From the NCBI GenBank assembly GCA_902363625.1, contig CABJAS010000002.1:248001-312000 (forward strand): 64,000 nucleotides of DNA. Direction: 5' to 3'. The translations under genes were made by a program, and so were the position numbers. Below, piece by piece: positions 9,885-18,731 of the stretch. The stretch is from Clostridiaceae bacterium. Its GTDB lineage: Bacteria > Bacillota_I > Bacilli_A > Erysipelotrichales > Coprobacillaceae. Under the pieces are notes generated by a model, which saw only the letters and a program-made list of their open reading frames with translations, ran no database searches and was not told the origin of the DNA. How positions within the stretch are numbered: the stretch's first letter is position 1; each line of letters begins with the position of its first letter.

Positions 9885-10343
9885 CTAATTTAATTGAGCA
9901 TAATATTTTTGCTTGTTTTCTTCAGTCTCCCCTACTAAGACATCAGGATTTTTTTCTTTAATAATATCTAAAACAGTATTAAATGAACGCATGATCTTTT
10001 TTCCGGTTCCGGATGAATTCATAATCTTGTAATTCTTACCATCTGCTGTATAAACAAGCATGGTCAATCCAAAAGTACGGGAAGTAAGTAATTGCTGTTT
10101 AAAAATATACACCCATAATATATCTTCATATGCAATAATGCGCTTGATCCCGGCTTTAGTATAGATGTAATGATCAGTACATCGGCAGTCCGGACAATCA
10201 TAAATTTCTTTATCTGAAGAAGTATTGGCAAAGCGATACTTTACATCATGAGTTAACTTATTTTTTTGATAATGACGAACATATAAATATTTAATAAAAA
10301 CAATTAACAAAATAATACCGAAAAAAGCAAGTAAATATAACAT
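9885..10343 (-). CDS. Small membrane-anchored protein, paralogue 2 of a tandem pair
   Basis: Unrecognised function (a DUF6709-like family is possible). I chose the ATG at 10343 because AGAGGAGATT precedes it; it gives 152 residues, the same length as the upstream paralogue. The ATG at 10367 would overlap that gene and has no ribosome site. One N-terminal membrane helix is followed by a cytoplasmic domain. Shared landmarks of the pair are CPDCRCTDHYIYTKAG, AYEDILWVY, a YTADGKNYKIM strand and the end DIIKEKNPDVLVGETEE. The Cys pair plus a third Cys could bind metal, though this is unproven. Confidence 0.7.
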   Translation of the reverse strand: MLYLLAFFGIILLIVFIKYLYVRHYQKNKLTHDVKYRFANTSSDKEIYDCPDCRCTDHYIYTKAGIKRIIAYEDILWVYIFKQQLLTSRTFGLTMLVYTADGKNYKIMNSSGTGKKIMRSFNTVLDIIKEKNPDVLVGETEENKQKYYAQLN

Positions 10344-10359
10344 AATAATCTCCTCTTTC

Positions 10360-10818
10360 TCATTCATGATATTTTACTTTTTGTTTGTATCGTCTCAAAT
10401 CTTCTTCACTGTTGCCAATGATACAGTCAGGATTCTTTTCTTTGATAATTTCAAGAAAAATTTCAAAATCTCTGTAATCTTCATTTGCCCCATACATCAC
10501 TTTATACTCTGTTCCATTTCTACTGTAAGCTTTTATCATGCGTCCAACATCTTTAGAAGCAATGAAATTATGTTGATAAGGACATATCCATAATACATCT
10601 TCATAGCAAAGCACAGCTTTTCTTCCGTTCTTGGTAATTAAATAATGCTCAGTACAGCAGCAATCCTTGCAGTCAAATAATAGAGTATCTTCTGGTGTCT
10701 TGTAATACTGATAGCGGCTATCTGTTTTTATTATGTGCATTTGTTTGTATTGCCCCCATAAATAATAAAGAACACACAAAGTAATAATACTTCCAAAAAA
10801 TATTAATAATCTATCCAT
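10360..10818 (-). CDS. Small membrane-anchored protein, paralogue 1 of a tandem pair
   Basis: 152 residues with one N-terminal membrane helix (IFFGSIITLCVLYYLWG) and a cytoplasmic domain that aligns along its whole length with the next gene: CKDCCCTEHYLITKNG, CYEDVLWICPY, ASKDVGRMIKAY and EIIKEKNPDCIIGNSEEDL. The pair is clearly a local duplication that has diverged; the cluster of Cys residues is conserved and slightly expanded here. The start follows AAAGGATGATCTGA. The stop lies about 16 bases before the chosen start of the second copy, so they are co-transcribed. Function unknown. Confidence 0.7.
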   Translation of the reverse strand: MDRLLIFFGSIITLCVLYYLWGQYKQMHIIKTDSRYQYYKTPEDTLLFDCKDCCCTEHYLITKNGRKAVLCYEDVLWICPYQHNFIASKDVGRMIKAYSRNGTEYKVMYGANEDYRDFEIFLEIIKEKNPDCIIGNSEEDLRRYKQKVKYHE

Positions 10819-10877
10819 TCAGATCATCCTTTCCATTAATAAAGGATACTCTATCTTATGATTTTATCTTAAATTTG

Positions 10878-11720
10878 CTAGGGTAAAGGGGAAATATCCA
10901 ATAGTTGAGCGGCTTTGGCAAAATCCTCTTCTGTTGGTCGCTCATTACCTGCAATCTCAATCGCTTTTAATAATAAAGTCAAGACTTCATTAACACCTGT
11001 TTCTAAATTTTTAAAACCAGCCGCAGCCCAATAAAAACAATCCTCATAATATTTTGAATCAATCATACGCTGCTGTTCTAAGGTATAATCATAAGCAATG
11101 TATTTTTGAGTAGGTACCCATTCACATTCATTCCATTCTAACAATAAATATTGAGCTCGATTATCACCAATCACACTGCTTCCAACAGATCCAGGATTCA
11201 TAATCATTCGATCTTCTTGTTTCAAAATAAATGGAGTGTGAGTATGCCCAACAATCAAAAGTTTTTCTTCAAATTTTTCAAACCAATTAGATAGCTCCGG
11301 ATCATCTTTATAAAGTCCCTGATAACAATTTTCTGGTGAACCATGAGCAATTAAAATAGGATCAGCACCTTCTAACTCAATTCTTTGAGTTAAAGGCATT
11401 GTTTTCATAAATTCAATATCGATTGGTCTTAAATGTTTGCATGTATGATATAATGAACCATTCTTTGATGAAGCCTTCCAAGTATCTTTTGGGTTCAATA
11501 GATAATCCTCACGGTTTCCTTTCACAAAAACACAAGAATACTTTTTCTTTAACTCATAAATATAATCAAACGTTTCTTGAGGTAACGGATAATCACTGAC
11601 GTTATCCCCTAAAAAAACCAGTAAGTCTATAGATTGCTGCTGAATATCTTCGATGCAGGCTTTAAATGCAGTAATGTTAGCGTGAATATCACTTAATATT
11701 GCGATTCTATAATGTTTCAT
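10878..11720 (-). CDS. Metallophosphoesterase (calcineurin-like)
   Basis: A two-metal phosphoesterase of about 280 residues. The family motifs are all present: SDIHANITAF (D-x-H), FLGDNVSDYPLPQET (GD), FVKGNREDYLL (GN[HR]E-type), a mid-protein AHGSPENCYQG, GHTHTPF (GHxH) and NPGSVGSS. The arrangement resembles YfcE/YvnB-like small phosphodiesterases of unknown physiological substrate. The ATG at 11720 has AGGAGG at a proper 7-base distance, while the ATG at 11726 is only one base from it, so I use the former. It is a single gene divergent from mnmE. Confidence 0.85.
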   Translation of the reverse strand: MKHYRIAILSDIHANITAFKACIEDIQQQSIDLLVFLGDNVSDYPLPQETFDYIYELKKKYSCVFVKGNREDYLLNPKDTWKASSKNGSLYHTCKHLRPIDIEFMKTMPLTQRIELEGADPILIAHGSPENCYQGLYKDDPELSNWFEKFEEKLLIVGHTHTPFILKQEDRMIMNPGSVGSSVIGDNRAQYLLLEWNECEWVPTQKYIAYDYTLEQQRMIDSKYYEDCFYWAAAGFKNLETGVNEVLTLLLKAIEIAGNERPTEEDFAKAAQLLDISPLP

Positions 11721-11866
11721 TCTCATTCCTCCTATTTATATTATACAATAGTGGAGAATAAAAAACTTTATAATCATCCTCTATATATAGTATATCATAC
11801 GATTAATAATATTCAATAAATTATTAATATTATTTATATGCAAAATTATATAAAAGGTTAAAATAC

Positions 11867-11895
11867 TTTGTAAAAAGGAATGTTTCGGTTATAAT
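11867..11895 (+). promoter_or_regulatory. Candidate mnmE promoter
   Basis: TTTGTA (11867-11872), a 17-base spacer and a perfect TATAAT (11890-11895), 23 bases before the mnmE start. The -35 is poor, the -10 strong. Confidence 0.55.
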
Positions 11896-11918
11896 CAAAA
11901 GCAAGGAGTGATAAAAAC

Positions 11919-13253
11919 ATGTTAGAAGATACAATTGCAGCCATAGCCACAGGTAGAAATGAAGCCGCTATTTCGATCATTCGACTAAGCGGACCTCATG
12001 TCTTTGATGTAATGAAGAAAATATTTAAAAAGGATTTGACTAAAGTTAAAAGCCATACGATTCATTATGGATATATTCGTGACGATGAAGAAATAATTGA
12101 TGAGGTGCTGGTGAATGTATATCAGGGGGAAAGAACATTTACCGGAGAAAACATGGTTGAAATTAACTGTCATGGCGGTATTTTTATCACTAATCGTGTT
12201 TTGGAGACATGTATAAAATATGGTGCTCGTTTGGCTAATCCGGGAGAATTTAGTGAACGTGCTTATTTAAACGGTCGTATTGATCTTGCTCAGGCTGAAT
12301 CTATTGCTGATTTGATCAGTGCCAAAACAAAGACTGCCAGTCATTTGGCACTAAATGGGATTCAGGGAAAAATCTCTTTATTAATCAAGGATATAAAAGA
12401 AGATTTAATTCAAATTATTACTCAGATTGAAGTCAATATTGATTATCCGGAATATGATTCAGTAGAAGAATTGACAGCTGATTCACTCTTGCCGTTAAGT
12501 GCTGATTTTATGAATAAAATTAATAAAATATTAGAAAATGCCCGCAATGGGAAATTGATTCGCGATGGGATTGCAACGGTCATTATTGGTAAACCTAACG
12601 TTGGAAAATCAAGCTTATTAAATGCTTTATTAGAAGAAGAAAAAGCGATTGTAACGGATATCGCCGGAACAACCCGTGATATTGTGGAAGGAAGCATTAA
12701 TCTTGGTGGCATTGTTTTGAATATGATCGATACTGCCGGAATTCGTGATACAGAGGATATCGTTGAAAAAATTGGTGTAGAAAAATCTAAAGCAATGCTT
12801 TCTAAAGCTGATCTTGTTTTGCTTGTGTTGGATGGATCAAAGCCATTAGAAAATGAAGACCGGCAATTACTTGATCTGACACAGTCAATGAATCGAATCA
12901 TTGTAGTGAATAAGAAAGATCAAGGTGTCCATATTGATATAGAAGGCATCCAAATCAGCGCCAAAAATTTAGATATTGAAGCTTTGGAAGAAGAAATAAA
13001 AAAAGTCTTCCAGCTAGGAAAACTATCTCATCAAGAGGATATTTATATTTCAAATATTCGTCATATTACTTTGTTGGAAAGTGCTAAAGAAAGTGTTGAA
13101 AAAGCAATTGAGGCAATGAATATGGGAATTCCAACGGATCTTATTGTATTGGATCTTTACGATGCATGGAAGGATCTAAAAGATATATTAGGTGAAGAAG
13201 CAAAAGAAGATTTATTAGATGAATTATTTAGTCGTTTCTGTATTGGTAAATAA
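11919..13253 (+). CDS. mnmE: tRNA modification GTPase MnmE
   Basis: With MnmG it forms the enzyme that adds (carboxymethyl)aminomethyl groups to wobble uridine 34 of tRNA. It has 444 residues. The N-terminal folate-binding domain has ISIIRLSGP and NPGEFSERAYLNGRIDLAQAE. The inserted G domain has GKPNVGKSSLLN (P-loop), GTTRD, DTAGIRDTED (G3) and VNKKD (G4). The C-terminus ends in the catalytic FCIGK motif. AAGGAG precedes the ATG. Its partner mnmG lies about 27 kb away in this window, on the same strand. Confidence 0.98.
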   Translation: MLEDTIAAIATGRNEAAISIIRLSGPHVFDVMKKIFKKDLTKVKSHTIHYGYIRDDEEIIDEVLVNVYQGERTFTGENMVEINCHGGIFITNRVLETCIKYGARLANPGEFSERAYLNGRIDLAQAESIADLISAKTKTASHLALNGIQGKISLLIKDIKEDLIQIITQIEVNIDYPEYDSVEELTADSLLPLSADFMNKINKILENARNGKLIRDGIATVIIGKPNVGKSSLLNALLEEEKAIVTDIAGTTRDIVEGSINLGGIVLNMIDTAGIRDTEDIVEKIGVEKSKAMLSKADLVLLVLDGSKPLENEDRQLLDLTQSMNRIIVVNKKDQGVHIDIEGIQISAKNLDIEALEEEIKKVFQLGKLSHQEDIYISNIRHITLLESAKESVEKAIEAMNMGIPTDLIVLDLYDAWKDLKDILGEEAKEDLLDELFSRFCIGK

Positions 13254-13268
13254 GGAAGAAGGAAAAAA

Positions 13269-13511
13269 ATGAACAGTCAGGAAATCAACAAAACCATTGC
13301 TGAACGTTATCAAAAATGGTCTAAAATTAATTTAAAAATCGGGTTAGTCGCTTTTGTTGTCAGTTTCATTATTATTGCTTTAAATACCGGGAATTCAACA
13401 TTAAGTTTTATTTCCTCTATCGGTTTAGTCGTTTGTCTGTCTTGTTTAGTGGAATATTTTGTATTAAAGGGAATGTGTGCTTACATGTTAAATCGTAAAG
13501 ATAAGAAATAA
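13269..13511 (+). CDS. Small two-helix membrane protein, unknown function
   Basis: 80 residues with a basic/polar N-terminus (NKTIAERYQKWSKIN) and two predicted membrane helices (about residues 25-42 and 47-68), ending in a charged NRKDKK tail. GGAAGAAGGAAAAAA precedes the ATG. It begins 16 bases after mnmE and is followed directly by a terminator, so it is probably the last gene of the mnmE transcript. I do not recognise the family. Confidence 0.6.
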   Translation: MNSQEINKTIAERYQKWSKINLKIGLVAFVVSFIIIALNTGNSTLSFISSIGLVVCLSCLVEYFVLKGMCAYMLNRKDKK

Positions 13512-13515
13512 TATA

Positions 13516-13543
13516 AAGCTGTGATGATCTGTCACAGCTTTTT
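13516..13543 (+). terminator. Terminator of the mnmE transcript
   Basis: AAGCTGTGA pairs with TCACAGCTT around a short loop (13516-13540), followed by T residues. Confidence 0.8.
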
Positions 13544-13583
13544 AAATAGATAAAACTGTATTTTACTTCTGTTTTATCTTTAA

Positions 13584-13611
13584 ATAAAAAACAGCTTATA
13601 AAGATAAGCTG
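13584..13611 (-). terminator. Terminator of the nrdA-nrdB transcript
   Basis: CAGCTTA (13592-13598) pairs with TAAGCTG (13605-13611). On the minus strand a run of T residues follows (plus-strand A-run 13584-13591). It lies 5 bases after the nrdB stop. Confidence 0.8.
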
Positions 13612-13615
13612 CCTA

Positions 13616-14656
13616 TTATAAATCATCTATCAAAGCGCTTGATTTTGCGTAAGCACTTGATTTTGCTTCAAAGAAATCTGTTTTTATTAAGTTGGCATTA
13701 CTATATTGACTAACCCATTTTGTTGCTTCAGGCTCTTCTTTAATTTCATCATATAAAGTTCCAAGCCCTAAAGCATTGCTTCTTAAATTTCCTAAATATT
13801 TGATGTAATCGGCAATCATCTGATGAGTAAGACCGGGAATGCGGTCACCAATGACATAATTTCCCCAAGCAATCTCTTCTTCTACTCCCTGCTGAATCAT
13901 CGCTCTGTATTCTTGAATATGATCCTCACTGAATAATTCCGGTTCTTCATTTTTCATTTCTAAAATTAATTGATGAAATAACCATAAGTGGGTATTTTCA
14001 TCACGGTTAATATAGCGTATTTCCTGAACAGAGCCCGGCATTTTTCCGTTACGGGCTAAGTTATAAAAAAACATAAAACCACAATAAAAGTAGATACCTT
14101 CTAAGATGTAGTTGGCAATCATTGTTTTAACTAACTGATAAGTATCTTTTTTTTCTTGAAATTCATTATATAAATCACCAATAAAGCGATTGCGATTTAA
14201 TAAATGTTCATCATTTTTCCATTGATATAAAATTTCCTGACGTTCTTCTGGCAGACAGATACTATCCAGCATATAACTATAGCTTTGTGAATGCACAGCT
14301 TCTTGAAACGCATGAATGGTTAAACATAAATTAATCTCATTAGCGGTGATATACTCTCCAATAGAAGGCAGGTTTGCTGTTTGGATACTGTCCAAAAAAA
14401 TCAAGAAAGAAAGAATCTTATTATAAGCTGTTCTTTCTTCATTACTTAAAACACGGTAGTCTTTTATATCCTGATTCAAATTGATTTCTTCAGGAATCCA
14501 AAAGTTATTCATTGCCTGACGATACCAAGAGGAAACAAACGGATATTTAAGATGATTAAAGTCATTTAGATTCGTCGTATTACCATTTACTAAACGTCTT
14601 TTTTCAACTTCAATGTCTCCCCATTCATTAAATAGTTTTTTCTTTTTTAATAGCAT
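13616..14656 (-). CDS. nrdB: Ribonucleoside-diphosphate reductase class Ia, beta subunit
   Basis: Small radical-generating subunit of class Ia ribonucleotide reductase; 346 residues from the ATG at 14656, preceded by AGGAGGG. An in-frame GTG 18 bases upstream overlaps nrdA and lacks a ribosome site. The di-iron ligands and tyrosyl radical site are intact: FLDSIQTAN (first Asp), FQEAVHSQSYSYM (Glu, His and the Tyr four residues later), LEGIYFYCGF (Glu) and RDENTHLW (Glu, His). It follows nrdA by 10 bases. No flavodoxin-like nrdI is adjacent, which fits an iron class Ia enzyme rather than Ib. Confidence 0.93.
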   Translation of the reverse strand: MLLKKKKLFNEWGDIEVEKRRLVNGNTTNLNDFNHLKYPFVSSWYRQAMNNFWIPEEINLNQDIKDYRVLSNEERTAYNKILSFLIFLDSIQTANLPSIGEYITANEINLCLTIHAFQEAVHSQSYSYMLDSICLPEERQEILYQWKNDEHLLNRNRFIGDLYNEFQEKKDTYQLVKTMIANYILEGIYFYCGFMFFYNLARNGKMPGSVQEIRYINRDENTHLWLFHQLILEMKNEEPELFSEDHIQEYRAMIQQGVEEEIAWGNYVIGDRIPGLTHQMIADYIKYLGNLRSNALGLGTLYDEIKEEPEATKWVSQYSNANLIKTDFFEAKSSAYAKSSALIDDL

Positions 14657-14666
14657 GTTTTCCCTC

Positions 14667-17027
14667 CTATGCACTACATGATTCGCACTCTTCTACTTCA
14701 AGAGATTGACTGCGGACATAATAAATTGTTTTAACTCCGTTTTCAAAAGCGGATATATAAAGATCTAATAATTTTCTAAGAGTAAATTCATTTGTGATAT
14801 ATAAATTAACGGATTGTGCCTGATCAATATGACGCTGACGGATACCGGCTGATCGGATTACCCATTCCTGATCGATTAAATGCGCAGCTTTATAGTACCA
14901 GAAATTTTCTGTCGTTAAATCCGGCGCTACACGTGCAATCATACTTCCCTTCTTTTCTTCTAGGAAGAAGCGTTTCATAATAGGATCTACGGCAGCTGTT
15001 GTACCGGAGATAATTGAAGTAGAACTGGTTGGCGCAATCGCTAATAAATATCCATTTCTTAATCCATATTGATGGACTTGTTCCTGTAATAGTTTCCACT
15101 TTTGTGTTGTATACTGACGCTTTAAAAAGTAATTGCCGTTATCCCAGTCAGAACCTTTGAATAAAGAATAAGCCCCTTTCTCTTTAGCTAATAATAAGCT
15201 GGCTTCAATCGCATAATAATTGATTTTTTCAAATAACTGATCACTGAAGGTTAAATGATCTTCAGATTCAAAGGCAATATGCTGTTTTGCTAAAAGATGA
15301 TGATAACCACTTACTCCTAAACCAATCGCACGATATTTTTGATTGGTAATCTTGGCATTAGGAATGGGATAAAAATTTAAATCAATGACATTATCTAGGG
15401 CACGAATTGTTGTATAAATTGTCTTTTGCAACTCACGATCATTTTGAATATTGAGATGTCCTAAAGATAAAGAAGCAAGATTACATACTACAAAATCTCC
15501 CGGTTTACTCTTTTCAACAATAATCGCTTCTCCATCAACGACCATTGTTTCTTTTTCATAAAAATGTGTTTCAGACATATTTTGTGCAATCTCGGTACAA
15601 AGATTTGAGCAGTAAATGATTCCCTGATGAGCATTAGGGTTAAAGTGATTTACTGTATCACGATTAAAAGTAAAGGGTGTTCCGGTTTCTACTGCAGACT
15701 TCAAAATAAGTCGGACAAGATCTTTCAATAAAATTTCTCTTTTAGAAAGCTTCGGATCGTGAATGCAATCGAAATAACGCTTTTCCCATTCCTGCCCATA
15801 ATAATCTTCTAAGGCATATCCTTTTTGGATCAGTATTTCATGTGGGCACATGAGATACCAAGTCTGATTTAAATCTTCTTTTGCCATCTTCCAAAACAAA
15901 TCAGGATAGCATACGGCTGGGAAGATATCATGTGCCTTTAATCGGTCATCCCCATTATTCGTACGTATTTGCAAAAACTCAGGAAGATCTTTATGCCAAG
16001 CATCCAAATAGACAGCAGCGGCTCCTTGACGTACACCTAATTGATCGACTGCAACTGCGGTATCATTTACTAATTTCAGCCAGCGAATAACTCCTCCGGC
16101 ACAACCGGAAAAGCCACGAATGTCAGAACCTATAGCTCTGACTTTACCAAAATACATTCCCATTCCGCCGCCATACTTAGAGATTTGAGCAAAATTGTCA
16201 ATACTTTTGTAAATACCGGTCAAGGAATCCGGCACTGTATCTATAAAACATGAAGATAGCTGATGCAATGGTTTTCTGGCATTAGCTAAGGTAGGGGTTG
16301 CCATCGTTATTTTTAATTGACTTAACAGATCATAAAAATCCATGATAAAAGGCAGACGATCTTTTTCATTCATTCCGATATGCATCGCAATGATCATAAA
16401 CATTTCCTGCACATTCTCTAATACATGATGCTGATGGTCGGCAATCAAGTAACGTTTACTCAATAGTTCCAGTCCGCTGTAAGTTAACAGATGCGTACGT
16501 TCCGGTTTTAAATAACTTTCTAATATCTGAACTTCCTCCTTACTGTAATTCTCTAATAAATATTCCCCATATAAACCAATCTGGGTTAATTTTTCAATCT
16601 TACTGTAAAGATCGTGAATGTGATATTGTTTTGTATTCTCTTTGATTTGTTGATCCAGTTTTAGAGCTAACAGATAAGAAGCAATAAATTCCCATTGAGG
16701 AGCTTCCTGACTGATCAATTCAACAGCTGATTTAATCAGCATATCTAAAACCTGTTCAGGAGTAGCAGTCTTGTTGACAAAGCTTTCAAATTTATCATAC
16801 AAATGTTCGATAGAATAAATTTCTTCATTATAGCGCAATGTTATTTCTTTTATGACAGATAAACATGGTTCGGATAAAGAATAACCTTTAAACTTATTAA
16901 TAATATCCTGCTGTAAAGTTAAATAGTCTTCCAATTGATCTAAATCAAAAATATCTTGGCAATGCTCAAATAAGTTTGGCTCGATTGTTTTTTGTAAATA
17001 GTTTTCTAGTAATGTGGTCATGTTCAT
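14667..17027 (-). CDS. nrdA: Ribonucleoside-diphosphate reductase class Ia, alpha subunit
   Basis: Large catalytic subunit reducing NDPs to dNDPs; 786 residues. The active-site cysteines are Cys260 (HQLSSCFID) and Cys515 (VVCNLASLSLG), the thiyl-radical set is Asn475/Cys477/Glu479 (SNLCTEI), the radical-transfer tyrosines lie in VKTIYYVRSQ, and the C-terminal shuttle is CESCSA. The first 100 residues lack a recognisable VxKRDG ATP-cone start, although TPEQVLDMLIKSAVELISQE resembles its last helix. dATP feedback inhibition may therefore be absent or altered (inference). The ATG follows GGGAGACTTTGACATT. Confidence 0.95.
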   Translation of the reverse strand: MNMTTLLENYLQKTIEPNLFEHCQDIFDLDQLEDYLTLQQDIINKFKGYSLSEPCLSVIKEITLRYNEEIYSIEHLYDKFESFVNKTATPEQVLDMLIKSAVELISQEAPQWEFIASYLLALKLDQQIKENTKQYHIHDLYSKIEKLTQIGLYGEYLLENYSKEEVQILESYLKPERTHLLTYSGLELLSKRYLIADHQHHVLENVQEMFMIIAMHIGMNEKDRLPFIMDFYDLLSQLKITMATPTLANARKPLHQLSSCFIDTVPDSLTGIYKSIDNFAQISKYGGGMGMYFGKVRAIGSDIRGFSGCAGGVIRWLKLVNDTAVAVDQLGVRQGAAAVYLDAWHKDLPEFLQIRTNNGDDRLKAHDIFPAVCYPDLFWKMAKEDLNQTWYLMCPHEILIQKGYALEDYYGQEWEKRYFDCIHDPKLSKREILLKDLVRLILKSAVETGTPFTFNRDTVNHFNPNAHQGIIYCSNLCTEIAQNMSETHFYEKETMVVDGEAIIVEKSKPGDFVVCNLASLSLGHLNIQNDRELQKTIYTTIRALDNVIDLNFYPIPNAKITNQKYRAIGLGVSGYHHLLAKQHIAFESEDHLTFSDQLFEKINYYAIEASLLLAKEKGAYSLFKGSDWDNGNYFLKRQYTTQKWKLLQEQVHQYGLRNGYLLAIAPTSSTSIISGTTAAVDPIMKRFFLEEKKGSMIARVAPDLTTENFWYYKAAHLIDQEWVIRSAGIRQRHIDQAQSVNLYITNEFTLRKLLDLYISAFENGVKTIYYVRSQSLEVEECESCSA

Positions 17028-17099
17028 AATGTCAAAGTCTCCCTTATTGTTGTTAGTTTATTTTAACTTTACCATGTTTGAAATATATAGACAAATGAT

Positions 17100-17120
17100 A
17101 TGAACTAATAAACAGTTCAT
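17100..17120. repeat. Perfect 7-base inverted repeat in the nrdA / propeller-protein divergent region
   Basis: ATGAACT (17100-17106) and AGTTCAT (17114-17120) around a 7-base loop, 73 bases upstream of nrdA. There is no T-run, so it looks like an operator rather than a terminator. The spacing does not fit a LexA box. Confidence 0.4.
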
Positions 17121-17176
17121 ATTTTATTCAAAGTGAAAATGTAATATAATAAGTGAAATTGAAAAGAGGATTCTTT

Positions 17177-18436
17177 ATGAAGAATATAAAATCAGCATTT
17201 ATATTTATAACCTTAATTACATTATTAACATTTAGTTTTATTCAATATAAGTGGCAAACATTTAAAGCCATTGAAAAAACAGCGATTGAAGTAAAAACAA
17301 CAGAGGATCGGTTAGAGAATATTGCCGGGCTTTGGTTTGATCAATATACGGAACAGTTCAAAGATTGGCTGACTCCTTTTTCATACAAGATAAAAGAAGC
17401 ACGCATCGATAATATTGAGCTTTTAGATCAGAAAAACGGTTATGTTCAAGTTGACTATGCTTATTTGCCATTTTCTAGTAATGAGCAGCTGATCTTTAAC
17501 CATGGCGGATTAATGCAAAGTGATGACGGCTGGTATAAACAGCAGGTTGTATTGAAATTTGAAAAGACGGCAAAAGGTTATCAAGCAAAAGAAGAGATGC
17601 GTCCAGTCAATTATCAGATTCAAACAGATCCAAACATTATGACAGAAGGCAAAAAGCCAACACAATATGCGATTGAAAAGGATTGTGATTATACGATTTT
17701 GGATCATAAATTATGGGTTACCTACGATCATGGGGACAACTTTACTGAAGTACCGATAGATTATGAAAAAGTAACCTATGATCCGAATTATTCCTATGGT
17801 GAAACAGTTCCTGAAGGAAGCTATATAGTTAAAGAGGACTATACTGCATTCTTATATGTTGATCAAGGAAGCTTAAATCTCATCTATTCTTACGATCAAG
17901 GTAAAAGCTGGGAGACAACTACTGTTGCTTCAAACGAACACTATTATCTAAGAGCACGTTTCTTATCAAAGACAGACAATCAATTTTATGTTTTATTTTC
18001 TACGGATAAAGCAATGTCAGCAGAAAGTCACAGCTTAATGAAAAGCACAGATGGTATCCATTTTGAATCTGTCAATTATCAGGATCCTGAGCAGCGAGTA
18101 ATGACCTATGCTTTCTTTAGTGATGATAATATTGGGTATGTCGCTTATCGTAATAATGATAGCCGAGAACATCTTTCATTTTATCGAACGGAAGACGGCG
18201 GACAAACCTTTACCCCTATAACATTTGAATTAAAAGAAATATCTTTTATGGGAGATAGTATTACTCCATATATTCAAGTAGATCGTATCTATAAAGAAGA
18301 TGAACAGATCCATCTTATTGTCGGTCAAGGTGAAAATGGCGACTATGGCTATAACAGTGCCCATTATATAAGTAATGACGGAATTCATTTCACGTTTTTA
18401 GAAGAGGTGGATGACCGCCCTGCTTTAGCCGGTTAG
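17177..18436 (+). CDS. Membrane-anchored Asp-box (sialidase/BNR-like) beta-propeller protein
   Basis: About 419 residues starting at the ATG at 17177, preceded by AAGAGGATTC; a GTG eight codons earlier is less likely. An uncleaved-looking N-terminal helix (SAFIFITLITLLTFSFI) anchors it. An alpha/beta region of about 130 residues follows. The C-terminal half has Asp-box type motifs, SYDQGKSWE, STDGIHFE, RTEDGGQTF and SNDGIHF, characteristic of beta-propellers of the sialidase/Vps10 type. I see no sialidase catalytic Arg triad, so enzymatic activity is not supported. A small membrane protein follows after 10 bases. Confidence 0.65.
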   Translation: MKNIKSAFIFITLITLLTFSFIQYKWQTFKAIEKTAIEVKTTEDRLENIAGLWFDQYTEQFKDWLTPFSYKIKEARIDNIELLDQKNGYVQVDYAYLPFSSNEQLIFNHGGLMQSDDGWYKQQVVLKFEKTAKGYQAKEEMRPVNYQIQTDPNIMTEGKKPTQYAIEKDCDYTILDHKLWVTYDHGDNFTEVPIDYEKVTYDPNYSYGETVPEGSYIVKEDYTAFLYVDQGSLNLIYSYDQGKSWETTTVASNEHYYLRARFLSKTDNQFYVLFSTDKAMSAESHSLMKSTDGIHFESVNYQDPEQRVMTYAFFSDDNIGYVAYRNNDSREHLSFYRTEDGGQTFTPITFELKEISFMGDSITPYIQVDRIYKEDEQIHLIVGQGENGDYGYNSAHYISNDGIHFTFLEEVDDRPALAG

Positions 18437-18446
18437 GAGGAATAAA

Positions 18447-18656
18447 ATGGAAACAATAAAAAGAATTATACTTACTCTTTTAGCGATAGTTTTTGGATTT
18501 TTCTTTACCAGTTCATTTACACTGGCTTTTGTTTATCGTGATATTCATTTAGGTATTCGTTTTGCCTTGATTGGTTTTTGTGTCCTATGTCTCTATTTTA
18601 TAGTATGGTTTGGAAATGATATTCACCATTATTTTAAAAACAGAAAACAAATCTAA
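18447..18656 (+). CDS. Small two-helix membrane protein, unknown function
   Basis: 69 residues with a short basic N-terminus (METIKRI), two hydrophobic helices (about 7-29 and 37-54) and a basic tail (HHYFKNRKQI). TTAGGAGGAATAAA gives a strong ribosome site. It lies 10 bases after the propeller protein and is likely co-transcribed with it, so it could be a membrane partner of it. The family is not recognised. Confidence 0.55.
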   Translation: METIKRIILTLLAIVFGFFFTSSFTLAFVYRDIHLGIRFALIGFCVLCLYFIVWFGNDIHHYFKNRKQI

Positions 18657-18694
18657 TATTTTATAGAAAATCGAAAGATATAGCAGGAAACATA

Positions 18695-18723
18695 TTGTTA
18701 TTTTAGGGAATGTGTGCTATATT
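18695..18723 (+). promoter_or_regulatory. Promoter of the lysine operon
   Basis: TTGTTA (18695-18700), a 17-base spacer and TATATT (18718-18723). Transcription would start near 18730, at the foot of the riboswitch. Confidence 0.7.
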
Positions 18724-18731
18724 GAAAAAAA

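Noticed and set aside
11804..11834. AATAATATT/AATATTATT inverted repeat upstream of mnmE
   Set aside because: Composed only of A and T in a very AT-rich region, so expected by chance; no terminator T-run or known operator.
17070..17095. AAATATATAGACA as a possible NrdR box upstream of nrdA
   Set aside because: It matches only the AT core of the NrdR consensus, and no second properly spaced box is present.
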